In this document: piece by piece, positions 45,993 to 55,144 of the stretch
Numbering within the stretch: position 1 is the stretch's first letter
Layout: the number at the start of each line of letters is the position of its first letter
Program-made: the position numbers and the translations under genes
The notes under the pieces: model-generated
The model's database searches: none
Seen by the model: only the letters and a program-made list of their open reading frames with translations
What the model was told of the DNA's origin: nothing
Assembly (NCBI GenBank): GCA_902511405.1
Contig: CABXEZ010000004.1
Span: 8,001-69,620, forward strand
DNA: 61,620 bases
Source of the DNA: an uncultured Alphaproteobacteria bacterium
GTDB taxonomy: Bacteria > Pseudomonadota > Alphaproteobacteria > HIMB59 > GCA-002718135
Direction of reading: 5' to 3'

Positions 45993-47009
45993 ATGAAAAA
46001 AATTTCTAAAAATTTAATATATTTATTTTATTTAATTCTTTTTGGTATCTTAATTGTTGTAAGCTATAATTCTTCAAAAAGAAAACCAGATAGTGTTTCT
46101 GAACTGTACACAGATTTTAGTTGGCTAATTAATTGGCCTAAGTGGCTCGACACTCCTTTCATGCATTGGATAAATAAAGGTTGGAGAGGTTTTATAGCTG
46201 ACTACGGTCTAATTTTTGATGCGATAGGATATGGTCTTTTAAGAGGTTACACAGAATTAAAAAATGTTATTGTTCAGGCTCCGTGGCCGATTGTAATTTT
46301 AGCTGTTATTGGAATAACTTATGTCATCAGTGGAAGAAAATTAGGAACAACTATATTCGTTGGTTTTTGTACTTTTTTTATAGGTTTTTTAAATCCTCGT
46401 TTTTGGGATAAAGCTATTGAAACAACTACTATGGTAGTTATAGGTATAGTGATATGTGTTATCATAGGTATTCCTATAGGAATAGCTATGTCAAGAAGTG
46501 AAAGAGTAAGAAATATCATTCTACCTATTCTGGATACGATGCAAGTCATACCTGCATTTTGTTATTTGATACCAGGTATTATCCTTTTTGGATTAGGTGC
46601 TATTCCTGCTATTATATCAATTTTTATATATGCTTGTCCTCCATTAATAAGGTTGACTGATCTTGGGATAAGATTGGTAGATAAGGAGATTATAGAGGCG
46701 GCAGAATCCTTTGGCGCCAGTAAAAAACAAAAACTTTGGGGCGTTCAAATTCCTTTAGCCCTCCCGAATATTATGCAAGGTATTAACCAATGCACTATGA
46801 TGGCATTAGCAATGGTAGTTATTGCTTCCATGATTGGTACTCGAGGTTTAGGAGATGAAGTACTATTAGGCTTACAACAACTAAATGTTGGCGCTGCATT
46901 AGAAGCAGGTTTAGCAATAGTTTTATTGGCAATTGTTTTAGATAGAATGACTCAAGCTTATGGTGAAAAAATTCAAGAACGTACACAACCACAAAATAAA
47001 AAGAATTAA
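45993..47009 (+). CDS. proW: glycine betaine/proline-type ABC permease
   Basis: An inner-membrane permease of 338 aa with about seven to eight helices. The N-terminal region FSWLINWPKWLDTPF and FIADYGLIFD is typical of ProW/OpuAB. The EAA loop that contacts the ATPase is EIIEAAESFGASKKQKLWGV, followed by LPLALPNI-like sequence (IPLALPNIMQG). The C-terminus is hydrophilic. It follows the proX stem-loop, and six bases separate it from proV. Confidence 0.88.
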   Translation: MKKISKNLIYLFYLILFGILIVVSYNSSKRKPDSVSELYTDFSWLINWPKWLDTPFMHWINKGWRGFIADYGLIFDAIGYGLLRGYTELKNVIVQAPWPIVILAVIGITYVISGRKLGTTIFVGFCTFFIGFLNPRFWDKAIETTTMVVIGIVICVIIGIPIGIAMSRSERVRNIILPILDTMQVIPAFCYLIPGIILFGLGAIPAIISIFIYACPPLIRLTDLGIRLVDKEIIEAAESFGASKKQKLWGVQIPLALPNIMQGINQCTMMALAMVVIASMIGTRGLGDEVLLGLQQLNVGAALEAGLAIVLLAIVLDRMTQAYGEKIQERTQPQNKKN

Positions 47010-47015
47010 CTGAAA

Positions 47016-48062
47016 ATGTCAAAAATTGAAATAAAGAATGTTTATAAGATTTTTGGCAGTAATCCAGACTCTGTTCTGCCGATGGTTAAAGAAGGTGCAT
47101 CAAAGGAAGAAGTATTGGAGAAAACAGGACATACTGTTGGTTTAGATGATGTAACGATTAATATTGAAGAGGGTGAAACATTTGTCTGTATGGGTTTGTC
47201 AGGTTCAGGTAAATCAACTTTAATACGGCATTTAAATAGACTTATTGACCCAACTGATGGTGACATAATCGTTGATGGTACAAATGTTATGGAATTAAAT
47301 GAGAAACAACTCATAGAATTTAGAAAGCATGAAATGAGTATGGTTTTTCAACGTTTTGGTCTTTTCCCTCACAAAACAGTTTTGGAGAATGTTGGCTATG
47401 GTTTAGAGATACAAGGGAAAGAACCTGAAGAAAGAAAAAAACTTTCAATGATACAAGTTGAATCAGTAGGATTACAAGGTTTTGAAAATCAATACCCAAG
47501 TCAGCTCTCTGGCGGAATGCAGCAAAGAGTTGGTTTAGCAAGAGCTTTAGCAACCAACCCTCAAATTCTACTTATGGATGAGGCTTTCAGTGCACTAGAC
47601 CCTTTAATTAGAAGTGATATGCAAAATCAGCTTATTGAACTTCAGGCTAAATTAAAAAAGACAATTGTTTTTATTACACATGATTTAGATGAGTCATTAA
47701 GACTTGGTGACCATATTGGAATTTTAAATGGTGGAAGGTTAGTTCAAGCTGGTACACCAGAAGAAATTATTATGAAACCAGCTGATGACTATGTTGAAGC
47801 TTTTGTTAAAGATGTAAATAGAGCAAAAGTACTTAGAGCTAAAACAGTTATGATTAAGGCAAATGAATTTAATTCAAAAGATATTAAATTAGCGGATGTT
47901 TATAAGGTAGATGAAAGCTCTTATATTGAGGATTTTTTACCTAAAGTTCTTGCTGATAGATGCACAGTAATGGTTGTAGATAAAATGGGAGATACAAAAG
48001 GTTATATTACTGAAAAAGAACTCGCCATTTCCTTGAGTAAAGACGGATATAATTTAAAATAA
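47016..48062 (+). CDS. proV: glycine betaine/proline-type ABC ATPase
   Basis: A 348-aa ATPase of the ProV/OpuAA type. The N-terminus has an insert before the core (KIFGSNPDSVLPMVKEG), a hallmark of this subfamily. Walker A is GLSGSGKST (60-68), the signature is LSGGMQQRVGLARAL, and Walker B is ILLMDEAFSALDP. The last 70 residues resemble a CBS-type regulatory region. Last gene of the importer operon. The SDR gene starts 16 bases later, so read-through is likely. Confidence 0.9.
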   Translation: MSKIEIKNVYKIFGSNPDSVLPMVKEGASKEEVLEKTGHTVGLDDVTINIEEGETFVCMGLSGSGKSTLIRHLNRLIDPTDGDIIVDGTNVMELNEKQLIEFRKHEMSMVFQRFGLFPHKTVLENVGYGLEIQGKEPEERKKLSMIQVESVGLQGFENQYPSQLSGGMQQRVGLARALATNPQILLMDEAFSALDPLIRSDMQNQLIELQAKLKKTIVFITHDLDESLRLGDHIGILNGGRLVQAGTPEEIIMKPADDYVEAFVKDVNRAKVLRAKTVMIKANEFNSKDIKLADVYKVDESSYIEDFLPKVLADRCTVMVVDKMGDTKGYITEKELAISLSKDGYNLK

Positions 48063-48078
48063 TAGTTTTTTAAGATTT

Positions 48079-48855
48079 ATGATTTTAAAAAATAAAAAAT
48101 TTATTATTTCAGCTGCTGGTGATGGTATTGGATTTTCAATTACAAAATTCATAGTTCAAAATGGTGGTAAGGTCTATTTAACGGATATAGATCAACAAAA
48201 AATCAATAAGATTAAACGTAATAAAAATTTTAAAAATAAAATTTTTGCAAGTCAACTTGATGCAAATAATTTTAATCATGTTAGGAAATATTTTTTATCT
48301 CTTTCGCATTTAAAAAAAATTGATGGTTTGATTAATAATGTTGGTATTGCAGGCCCTACAAAGTATATTGAAAAAATTACAAGTGAAGAATGGAAGAATA
48401 CAATTGATACAAATCTTAATAGTCATTTCTTCTTCACAAAATTTGCTATTCCATTTTTAAAAAGAAATAAATGTGGTTCTATTGTCAATCTATCATCCAC
48501 TGCAGGTTTATTTGGCTTTCCTCAAAGAACACCTTATGCTGCAAGTAAATGGGCTATTATTGGATTAACAAAAAGTTTAGCTATGGAGCTTGGTAAATAT
48601 CAAATTAGAGTAAATGCTATCTGTCCTGGTTCAGTAGATGGGGATAGAATGAAGAGAGTTATAAGTGCTAAAGCAAAGTTACTAAAAGTAAGCACCAATA
48701 AAATACAAAAAGAATTTGAATCGATGACTTCCATTAAGTCTTTTGTTAGCAAAGAAGATATAGCTTCAATGGTAGTCTATCTTTTAAGTAATAATTCTAT
48801 CAATATTTCAGGTCAGGCTATAGCTGTAGACGGTCATACTGAGAGAATGGATTAG
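48079..48855 (+). CDS. short-chain dehydrogenase/reductase
   Basis: A classical SDR (258 aa). AAGDGIGFSI carries the glycine motif, INNVGIAGP replaces the common NNAG, and LSSTAG with YAASK provide the catalytic Ser, Tyr and Lys. NAICPGSVDGDRM and SGQAIAVDGHTE complete the fold. It shares one base with the GMC oxidoreductase gene (stop TAG, start GTG). Together they probably process an alcohol brought in by the importer. The substrate is unknown, and a hydroxy-acid or quaternary-amine alcohol would fit. Confidence 0.83.
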   Translation: MILKNKKFIISAAGDGIGFSITKFIVQNGGKVYLTDIDQQKINKIKRNKNFKNKIFASQLDANNFNHVRKYFLSLSHLKKIDGLINNVGIAGPTKYIEKITSEEWKNTIDTNLNSHFFFTKFAIPFLKRNKCGSIVNLSSTAGLFGFPQRTPYAASKWAIIGLTKSLAMELGKYQIRVNAICPGSVDGDRMKRVISAKAKLLKVSTNKIQKEFESMTSIKSFVSKEDIASMVVYLLSNNSINISGQAIAVDGHTERMD

Positions 48856-50483
48856 TGAAAAAAACTTTTGATTATATAATCATCGGTGCTGGTTCTGCAG
48901 GGTGTGTTCTTGCAAATAGACTTTCAAAGGATAAAAAAACATCTGTTTGCTTGCTTGAATCAGGACCTAAAAGTAACACATGGAAAGTAGATATGCCCAG
49001 CGCATTGCTATACACTATGCATGACCCTAAATACAACTGGAAGTATTATTCTGAGCCAGAACCCTACTTAAACAATAGAAGAATATTCTGCCCAAGAGGA
49101 AAAATGATAGGTGGCTGCTCTTCTCATAATGGGATGGTATTTGTTAGAGGCAACCCTTTAGATTTTGAAAGATGGGCATCTTACGGATTACCTAAATGGA
49201 GTTATAAAAATGTTTTACCTTATTTTAAAAAGTTAGAAACTTGGTCAGGGGGAGAAAACTTATATAGAGGAGGTAAAGGCCCACTTAAGGTTAATAGATC
49301 AAAGATAGATGAGGCATTTCCTCTTTTTAAATCACTGATTAAAGCAGCTGCAGAAGCTGGTTATGATACATTTGAAGACTCAAATGGGTTTAAGCAAGAT
49401 GGTTTCGGCACATTTGATGTAACAATTGATAATGGAAAAAGACAAGGTGTATCAAGAGCTTACCTTAATGAAGTTAAAGGGTATAAAAACCTCTTGATTG
49501 AGCATAATACAGATGTTTCAAAAATTATTTTTAAAGAAAAAAAAGCTATTGGTGTTGAGATCAAAAAAGATAATAATTCAGATATTTATTACTGCAATAA
49601 AGAGATAATACTCTCATCAGGTTCAATAAATTCTCCAAAAATATTACAACTATCTGGCATTGGTGATGAAAAGACACTTAGTCAAAATGGCATTGGTATA
49701 ATTAATCATTTACCGGGTGTTGGAAAAAATTTACAAGATCATCTTGAGATTTATATTCAGCACAAATCTAAAATCAAAGATACCTTATACAATCTCTCAA
49801 CAAATTATTTTTCCCAAGCTTTAGAAGGAATTAAGTGGTTTTTATTTAAAAAAGGAATGTTAACTTATTCACATCTTGAAGCAGGTGGTTTTGTTAAGAC
49901 TTCTGAAACATATAAACATCCTAATATTCAATTACATTTCTTTCCCTCTTTAGTAATTAATCATGGATTGACTAATCCCTCATTTGATGGCTTCCAATTT
50001 CATGCTAGTCCTAATCGCCCAAAAAGTAGAGGTTTTGTTGAAATTAAATCAAATAATTACTTGGATAATCCCAAAATACAATTTAACTATTTAGAACATG
50101 AAGAAGATCTCAAGCAAATGCGGGATAGTGTAAAAATAGCAAATAAAATTTTTAAACAAGAAAGTATGAAAAAATATTTAGGAGATCAATTAAGACCCGG
50201 ATACGATGCCACTGATAATGAATTAGATGACATAATAAGAAATACTGCTGACACAGCTTATCATCCATCATGTACAAATAAAATGGGGACCGACTCTATG
50301 TCTGTAGTAGATGAGGAAACTAAAGTGTATGGGGTAGAAAATCTGAGAGTGATAGACTCCTCAATTATGCCAGATATTTTAAGTGGTAACTTAAATGCAG
50401 GTACTATTATGATTGCAGAAAAAGCGGCTGATATAATACTTAAGAGGGAAGAAGCTCCTATTGATGCAGATTATTTTAGTTAA
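48855..50483 (+). CDS. GMC-family FAD oxidoreductase (choline-dehydrogenase-like)
   Basis: A flavin alcohol dehydrogenase of 542 aa starting with GTG, which shares its first base with the SDR stop. DYIIIGAGSAGCVLANR (6-22) is the FAD-binding motif, GGCSSHNGMVFVRG is GMC signature 1, and SSGSINSPKILQLSGIG is signature 2. The C-terminal HPSCTNKMG supplies the catalytic His, and NLNAGTIMIAEKAAD carries the second residue. It looks like BetA-type enzymes, but many marine paralogues act on other alcohols, so choline is only one possibility. It converges tail-to-tail on the aldo/keto reductase gene. Confidence 0.85.
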   Translation: MKKTFDYIIIGAGSAGCVLANRLSKDKKTSVCLLESGPKSNTWKVDMPSALLYTMHDPKYNWKYYSEPEPYLNNRRIFCPRGKMIGGCSSHNGMVFVRGNPLDFERWASYGLPKWSYKNVLPYFKKLETWSGGENLYRGGKGPLKVNRSKIDEAFPLFKSLIKAAAEAGYDTFEDSNGFKQDGFGTFDVTIDNGKRQGVSRAYLNEVKGYKNLLIEHNTDVSKIIFKEKKAIGVEIKKDNNSDIYYCNKEIILSSGSINSPKILQLSGIGDEKTLSQNGIGIINHLPGVGKNLQDHLEIYIQHKSKIKDTLYNLSTNYFSQALEGIKWFLFKKGMLTYSHLEAGGFVKTSETYKHPNIQLHFFPSLVINHGLTNPSFDGFQFHASPNRPKSRGFVEIKSNNYLDNPKIQFNYLEHEEDLKQMRDSVKIANKIFKQESMKKYLGDQLRPGYDATDNELDDIIRNTADTAYHPSCTNKMGTDSMSVVDEETKVYGVENLRVIDSSIMPDILSGNLNAGTIMIAEKAADIILKREEAPIDADYFS

Positions 50484-51505
50484 TCTTTGCTTGAGGCAGA
50501 CCACAAGTTAATATTTTCTTCTTTTGCATATTTATCAATTGATTTTAATTCATTTCTAGTAAAATTTAAATTATTTAAACTATCAAGACATTCGTCTAAT
50601 TGCTTAAGGTTTCTTGCACCTATTAATGCAGAAGTTACTTCTTTGTGTCTTAAAACCCATGATAAAGCCATTTGGCTAACTGTTTGGTTTCTTTTATCTG
50701 CTATTTTTTTTAAATTAATAACCTTTTCTTTATAACTTTTTGTTATGAGTTTTGGGCTTAATGATGAATCTTCATTTGCTCTAGATATTTTAGGTATTTT
50801 GCTAATATATTTTTCTGAGAGCATTCCTTGAGCAAGAGGGGAGAAAGCAATACACCCCATTCCAAGGTTATTTAACGTTTTTAATAAATCTATTTCTATC
50901 CATCTATTGATCATTGAATAAGAGGGTTGATGTATTAAGCAAGTTATACCCCTCTCTTTTAAAAGCTTATACATTTTAATCGTCTGCCTGGATGAGTAAG
51001 ATGATATACCTATGTAAAGAGCTTTACCTTGATGAACTGCACGATATAAAGCATCTGCCGTTTCCTCCAAAGGTGTTTTAGGATCAAATCTGTGAGAATA
51101 AAATATATCTACATAATCTAAACTCATTCTCTTAAGACTTTGATCAAGACTTGCAGTTATATATTTTTTTGAACCCCATTCCCCATAAGGTCCTGGCCAC
51201 ATGTCATATCCAGCTTTTGAGGATATTATTATTTCGTCTCTATATTTTTTTAATTCTTTTGATAAAATTTTTCCAAAATTTGCTTCTGCCGAACCAGGAG
51301 GTGGTCCATAATTATTGGCAAGATCAAAATGAGTTACGCCTCTATCAAAAGCTCTAAAAATCATTTTTTTTGATTCTGCATTTATTTTTATGCCACCAAA
51401 ATTATGCCAAAGCCCGAGGGTAATTTGTGGTAAATCTAAACCACTTTTTCCACACCTTTTAAAGTTTTTATAAGAGTATCTTTTTGAACTAGCTATGTAA
51501 GTCAT
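50480..51505 (-). CDS. aldo/keto reductase (YghZ/Kv-beta-like)
   Basis: A TIM-barrel NADPH oxidoreductase of 341 aa. THFDLANNYGPPPGSAE holds the catalytic Asp and Tyr, ISSKAGYDMWPGPYG the Lys, and YSHRFDP the His. The GSKKY segment and LIGARNLKQLDE near the C-terminus are typical of the L-glyceraldehyde-3-phosphate reductase (YghZ) group. It overlaps the GMC gene by four bases at the 3' end. Natural substrate unknown. Confidence 0.83.
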   Translation of the reverse strand: MTYIASSKRYSYKNFKRCGKSGLDLPQITLGLWHNFGGIKINAESKKMIFRAFDRGVTHFDLANNYGPPPGSAEANFGKILSKELKKYRDEIIISSKAGYDMWPGPYGEWGSKKYITASLDQSLKRMSLDYVDIFYSHRFDPKTPLEETADALYRAVHQGKALYIGISSYSSRQTIKMYKLLKERGITCLIHQPSYSMINRWIEIDLLKTLNNLGMGCIAFSPLAQGMLSEKYISKIPKISRANEDSSLSPKLITKSYKEKVINLKKIADKRNQTVSQMALSWVLRHKEVTSALIGARNLKQLDECLDSLNNLNFTRNELKSIDKYAKEENINLWSASSKD

Positions 51506-51548
51506 ATGACTAAAGCTAATTAAATTAAAAGCTAGTTATTTAGAAGTA

Positions 51549-51722
51549 TTAATTTTTTCTCAAAGTCCAACCGTATCTTTCAGAGTAAAAAGCATTAGAA
51601 CTATCAATTTCATCAAAGCTAATTTGTGAGTCTAATGATTTTTCAATTACTTTATTCTCTAATGAAGTACTGTCATGCTTAGAGGTATTATCTTCTTTTA
51701 AGTTTATTTCAATTTTATTCAT
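51549..51722 (-). CDS. 57-aa acidic hypothetical protein divergent from the regulator
   Basis: Encodes 57 residues beginning MNKIEINLKEDNTSK and ending FYSERYGWTLRKN. The first forty are acidic and Ser/Asn-rich, likely disordered. The last fifteen are aromatic and basic. It has a normal ATG and stop, no membrane segment and no recognised family. It diverges from the ScfR-type regulator and shares its repeat-filled upstream region, a common arrangement for a gene controlled by its neighbour. The protein-like composition and position argue for a real small gene. Confidence 0.5.
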   Translation of the reverse strand: MNKIEINLKEDNTSKHDSTSLENKVIEKSLDSQISFDEIDSSNAFYSERYGWTLRKN

Positions 51723-51732
51723 AATTTACATA

Positions 51733-51834
51733 TTTTACAAAATGATGAATAAATCAATAAAATAAAGGAATATATGGGTAAATCTTGTAAAAAACGTATT
51801 TGTAATATATGTAAATTTGTAAATTTTGTAAATT
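51733..51834. promoter_or_regulatory. operator-like TGTAAAT repeats
   Basis: Three TGTAAAT copies at 51810-51816, 51818-51824 and 51827-51833 run at 8-9 base spacing right up to the regulator ATG. A palindromic TTTTACAAAA lies at 51733-51742, near the small ORF start, and further TTGTAA strings occur between. No Shine-Dalgarno is visible, so the regulator mRNA may be leaderless or poorly translated. The array suggests autoregulation of both divergent genes. Confidence 0.6.
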
Positions 51835-53274
51835 ATGGAAATAAACGAAATATCAAATATTGGCTCAAAAATTAGAAAAGAGAGACGCACGCGAGGATTT
51901 TCTCAATCTGAATTATCTAAAAAATTAGATATTTCAGCAAGTTACTTAAATTTATTAGAGAGTGGAAGAAGAACAATAACAGTGCCACTTTTAATAAAAG
52001 TAGGAAATGAATTAGGTTTATCTCTTAAAGACTTAACCTTGGAGAGTAATCAAAGAATTCTATCAGATGTGATGGATGTTTTGAGTAATGAGATGTTTGA
52101 GGATTTAGATATAACCAATCAAGAAACGACAGAATTTATTAGCTCTAATCCAAACATAGCAAAGGCACTTTTAACTCTTAATGATGCCCATAAATCTTTT
52201 AAAGAAGATATGCAAAATAGATTAGAATCGATGGATGTTAATTCTTCTGTAGTTGAAAGCCCTAGCCGTCTTCCTGTTGAGGTTGTTTCAGATTTTCTAC
52301 AAGATAATAAAAATTATTTTCATCAAATTGAATTAGCTTCGGAAATTATAAGGAGGCAAGCAGGTTTAGATGATGGGCATAATATTGGATCAGGTCTTAA
52401 ATTAACAAATTATTTAAAAGATAAACATCAAATTAATGTGCAAATAGTTCCAGCAAGTGAAGAATTAAAATCAGTTAGAAAATTTGATAAAGAAAAAAAA
52501 TTATTCCAGCTTTCTGAAATGTTAACATATACATCAAGAAATTTTCATTTAGCTTATCAAGTAGCATATCTTGAGTCTGAAGATATAATAGATAAAATTA
52601 TTAATACTAATAATATTGAATCTGAGGAAGTCAGGCCTTTATTAAAAATTTCTTTATTAAATTATTTCGCATCAGCGATGCTCATGCCCTATGATGATTT
52701 TCTTATTAACGCAAAAAAAAATAAATATGATGTTGAGATTTTAATGCATCATTATGCATGTAGTTTTGAACAAGTCACGCATAGGTTAACAAATTTACAA
52801 AAACCAGGTAATGAGGGAGTGCCATTCCATTTTTTAAAAACGGATATTGCAGGCAATGTTTCCAAAAGATTTTCATTATCTGGAATCCATATACCTAGGC
52901 ATGGAGGGTCATGTCCAAGATGGAATGTTTATATAGCATTTTTAAATCCAGGAAGAATACATCCTCAAATCTCAAGAATGCCAGATGGAAAAGTATATTT
53001 CTGTATTGCTCGTGCATTTGAAAAAGGAATTGAAAAACACGGGATGCCTAAAAGCTTTGTATCTATTGGGTTAGGATGCGATGTTAAATATGCAAAAGAT
53101 TTAATTTATTCTGAGGGCATGGATATAGATAATAAAAAATTACAAACCCCAATTGGGGTTTCATGTAGGATTTGCCCACGGATTGAATGCCAACAGAGAG
53201 CTTTTCCACCTATCGATAAGGAATTGAAATTAGACATAAATTTCAGGGGCACATCGCCTTATGTAACTCTCTAA
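51835..53274 (+). CDS. XRE-family acyl-responsive regulator, ScfR/RamB-like
   Basis: A 479-aa transcription factor. Residues 9-65 form a Cro/C1-type helix-turn-helix (SKIRKERRTRGFSQSELSKK, then SASYLNLLESG). The central region is IrrE/ImmA-like but lacks a clear HExxH zinc-protease motif. The C-terminal DUF2083-type region contains HIPRHGGSCPRWN and a cysteine cluster at 444, 447 and 452 (CRICPRIEC). ScfR/RamB-type proteins sense acyl-CoA or acetate metabolism and bind near their own genes. Its neighbours make acetoacetate and betainyl-CoA, so it may tune that pathway. It ends four bases into the convergent carnitine dehydrogenase gene. Confidence 0.82.
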   Translation: MEINEISNIGSKIRKERRTRGFSQSELSKKLDISASYLNLLESGRRTITVPLLIKVGNELGLSLKDLTLESNQRILSDVMDVLSNEMFEDLDITNQETTEFISSNPNIAKALLTLNDAHKSFKEDMQNRLESMDVNSSVVESPSRLPVEVVSDFLQDNKNYFHQIELASEIIRRQAGLDDGHNIGSGLKLTNYLKDKHQINVQIVPASEELKSVRKFDKEKKLFQLSEMLTYTSRNFHLAYQVAYLESEDIIDKIINTNNIESEEVRPLLKISLLNYFASAMLMPYDDFLINAKKNKYDVEILMHHYACSFEQVTHRLTNLQKPGNEGVPFHFLKTDIAGNVSKRFSLSGIHIPRHGGSCPRWNVYIAFLNPGRIHPQISRMPDGKVYFCIARAFEKGIEKHGMPKSFVSIGLGCDVKYAKDLIYSEGMDIDNKKLQTPIGVSCRICPRIECQQRAFPPIDKELKLDINFRGTSPYVTL

Positions 53275-54206
53275 ACTTTGTATTTTGATAATAACTTCTG
53301 CAAATCTATTAAAAAATTATCCCTTAAATTTGATAAGTTTTCTACTGATCTATTTTTAGATTGTTTTTTAGTGCCATTAATAATTTTATTTTTAAGTTTG
53401 CTATTAAGTGCTGGGGCTTTTAATTTAGTCCACGGAAGCTTTAATGCAGGACCAAATTGCTCAAGCATATGAGCCATGCCCATCTTACCACCAGCTAGAT
53501 GAAAAGTTAAAAATGTGCCCATCAAAGACCATCTTAAGCCAGGACCATATATAATAGCATCATCTAAATCTTGAGTAGACGCATATCCTTCATTAATTAT
53601 ATGTAATGACTCTCTCCACATAGATTCTTGAAGTCTATCAGATAAATATCCAGGTAATTCCTTTTTTAAAATAAGTGTTTTCATTCCAATATTGGAATAA
53701 AATATATTAGCCTTATTAATAAACTTTTTATCAGTTTGTTTTCCAGCAACTAATTCAACCAAGGGTAAGAGATACACAGGGTTAAATGGGTGTGCAATAA
53801 TTAATCTTTTTGGATTTTTGCATTTTGATTGAATTTTACTTGGTAAAAGACCTGAAGAACTTGAGGCAATTATTGAGTTTATTTTTGAATGTTCGCTAAT
53901 TTCCTTTATTAAATTTTTCTTTAAATTTTCATTTTCTGGGGCATTTTCTTGAATTAAATCAGCATTTTTTACTGCATCTTTTAGTGATTTAGAAAATTCT
54001 AATTGTTTTAATAAATTAATTTTTTTTTTATAAATTTTCTTTAATGTAGGTTCGACTCTTTTTATCTCTTTTAATAAATTCTTTTTTTGTTCTATATTTG
54101 GATCATAAACTTTAATTTTTTTTTGATTATATAAAAATCTAATAATCCAACCTGTACCAATGACACCTATTCCAATTACAGCAATATTATCTATTGAGGA
54201 TTTCAC
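53271..54206 (-). CDS. L-carnitine dehydrogenase (3-hydroxyacyl-CoA dehydrogenase fold)
   Basis: NAD-dependent oxidation of L-carnitine to 3-dehydrocarnitine. VIGIGVIGTGW (10-20) is the NAD-binding loop, ENAPENENLKK and SSSSGLLPS lie in the active-site cleft, and HPFNPVYLLPLVELV contains the catalytic-type His. The family otherwise handles acyl-CoA. The assignment to carnitine rests on the RLQESMWRESLHIINEG and GPGLRWSLMGTF segments, which resemble LcdH/CdhA, and on the adjacent BKACE and thioesterase genes. At 311 aa it fits the single-domain bacterial type. Five bases separate it from the BKACE gene, with which it forms a minus-strand operon. Confidence 0.82.
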   Translation of the reverse strand: MKSSIDNIAVIGIGVIGTGWIIRFLYNQKKIKVYDPNIEQKKNLLKEIKRVEPTLKKIYKKKINLLKQLEFSKSLKDAVKNADLIQENAPENENLKKNLIKEISEHSKINSIIASSSSGLLPSKIQSKCKNPKRLIIAHPFNPVYLLPLVELVAGKQTDKKFINKANIFYSNIGMKTLILKKELPGYLSDRLQESMWRESLHIINEGYASTQDLDDAIIYGPGLRWSLMGTFLTFHLAGGKMGMAHMLEQFGPALKLPWTKLKAPALNSKLKNKIINGTKKQSKNRSVENLSNLRDNFLIDLQKLLSKYKV

Positions 54207-54211
54207 TTACT

Positions 54212-55102
54212 TTAAAAATGTTTCTTGAGCTTTAATTTAGTTCTAGCTTCTTGAGGACTCAATATTTTTGCCCCTAAATCATTTATTATACGTGATGATT
54301 TTTCAACTAATTGAGCATTTGAAGCAAAAACCCCTTTCTCTAAGTAAAGATTATCTTCTAAACCAACTCTAACATTCCCACCTAGGATAACAGATTGAGC
54401 CGCCATAGACATTTGGTGTCTTCCAATTCCAAAACCTGCCCAGTTAGCCTCTGATGGAATCATATCGGCCATTACTTTCATTGCGGCAGTTGTTGCTGGT
54501 GAACCCCATGGAATGCCAAGGCATATTTGATACAGTGGGGGTGAGTCAATTAATTCCTCTTTATATAATTGGTTAGCAAACCAAAGATGACCCATTTCGA
54601 AAGCTTCCATTTCAGGCTTAACTTGTAATTCTTGCATTTTTTTTGCAGCTGCTCTTAATTGAACAGGAGTATGAACGAATGTCATATTAGAATCTCCAAA
54701 ATTAAGAGATCCACAATCTAATGTGCAAATTTCTGGTAACAATTCTTCAACATGTTCTAACCTGTCAAGAGCATGGATCATGTCTGTATTTGGACCAACA
54801 GGATTCAAAGGATCTGAGCCTTCTCCAACTTCAAAATCTCCACCCATACCTGTCGTAAAGTTTATAATTACGTCTATTTCTGATGATCTTATTCTATCAG
54901 CTGTTTCTTTATAATATTCAATATTTCTGCTTGGCTTACCGTCCGGCTCTCTAACATGAATATGGGCAACAGCAGCTCCAGCTTTAGCAGCTTCTATAGA
55001 AGCTTCTGCAATTTGTTTTGGTGTTATAGGTAGATTGGGATGTTTTCCAGCAGTATCACCTGAGCCTGTAACTGCACATGATATTATTACTTCATTATTC
55101 AT
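54212..55102 (-). CDS. beta-keto acid cleavage enzyme (BKACE, DUF849)
   Basis: A zinc-dependent TIM-barrel enzyme (296 aa) that exchanges acetyl-CoA with a beta-keto acid to give acetoacetate and an acyl-CoA. The metal-binding HxH is His47/His49 in [31 protein letters not shown] and [10 protein letters not shown] are family blocks. Next to L-carnitine dehydrogenase and a hotdog thioesterase, the likely substrate is dehydrocarnitine, yielding betainyl-CoA. The 42-base divergent gap to the thioesterase gene would hold both promoters. Confidence 0.88.
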   Translation of the reverse strand: MNNEVIISCAVTGSGDTAGKHPNLPITPKQIAEASIEAAKAGAAVAHIHVREPDGKPSRNIEYYKETADRIRSSEIDVIINFTTGMGGDFEVGEGSDPLNPVGPNTDMIHALDRLEHVEELLPEICTLDCGSLNFGDSNMTFVHTPVQLRAAAKKMQELQVKPEMEAFEMGHLWFANQLYKEELIDSPPLYQICLGIPWGSPATTAAMKVMADMIPSEANWAGFGIGRHQMSMAAQSVILGGNVRVGLEDNLYLEKGVFASNAQLVEKSSRIINDLGAKILSPQEARTKLKLKKHF

Positions 55103-55144
55103 AATTTTATATTAAGAATAAACTGATAATAATTATTAAGCAAT

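Larger units (their letters stand above)
51506..51834. other. divergent intergenic region with small ORF and operator-like repeats
   Basis: This 329-base gap holds a 57-codon minus-strand ORF (51549-51722) and, between it and the regulator gene, a series of TGTAAA/TTTACA strings. The remaining 40 or so bases near the aldo/keto reductase show nothing recognisable. Confidence 0.6.

Noticed and set aside
48855-50483. Calling the GMC protein BetA (choline dehydrogenase) outright
   Set aside because: No adjacent betaine-aldehyde dehydrogenase or betI, and the GMC family is broad. Substrate left open.
50487-50735. Plus-strand open frame antisense to the aldo/keto reductase
   Set aside because: Overlaps conserved AKR sequence and has no recognisable domain or start signal.
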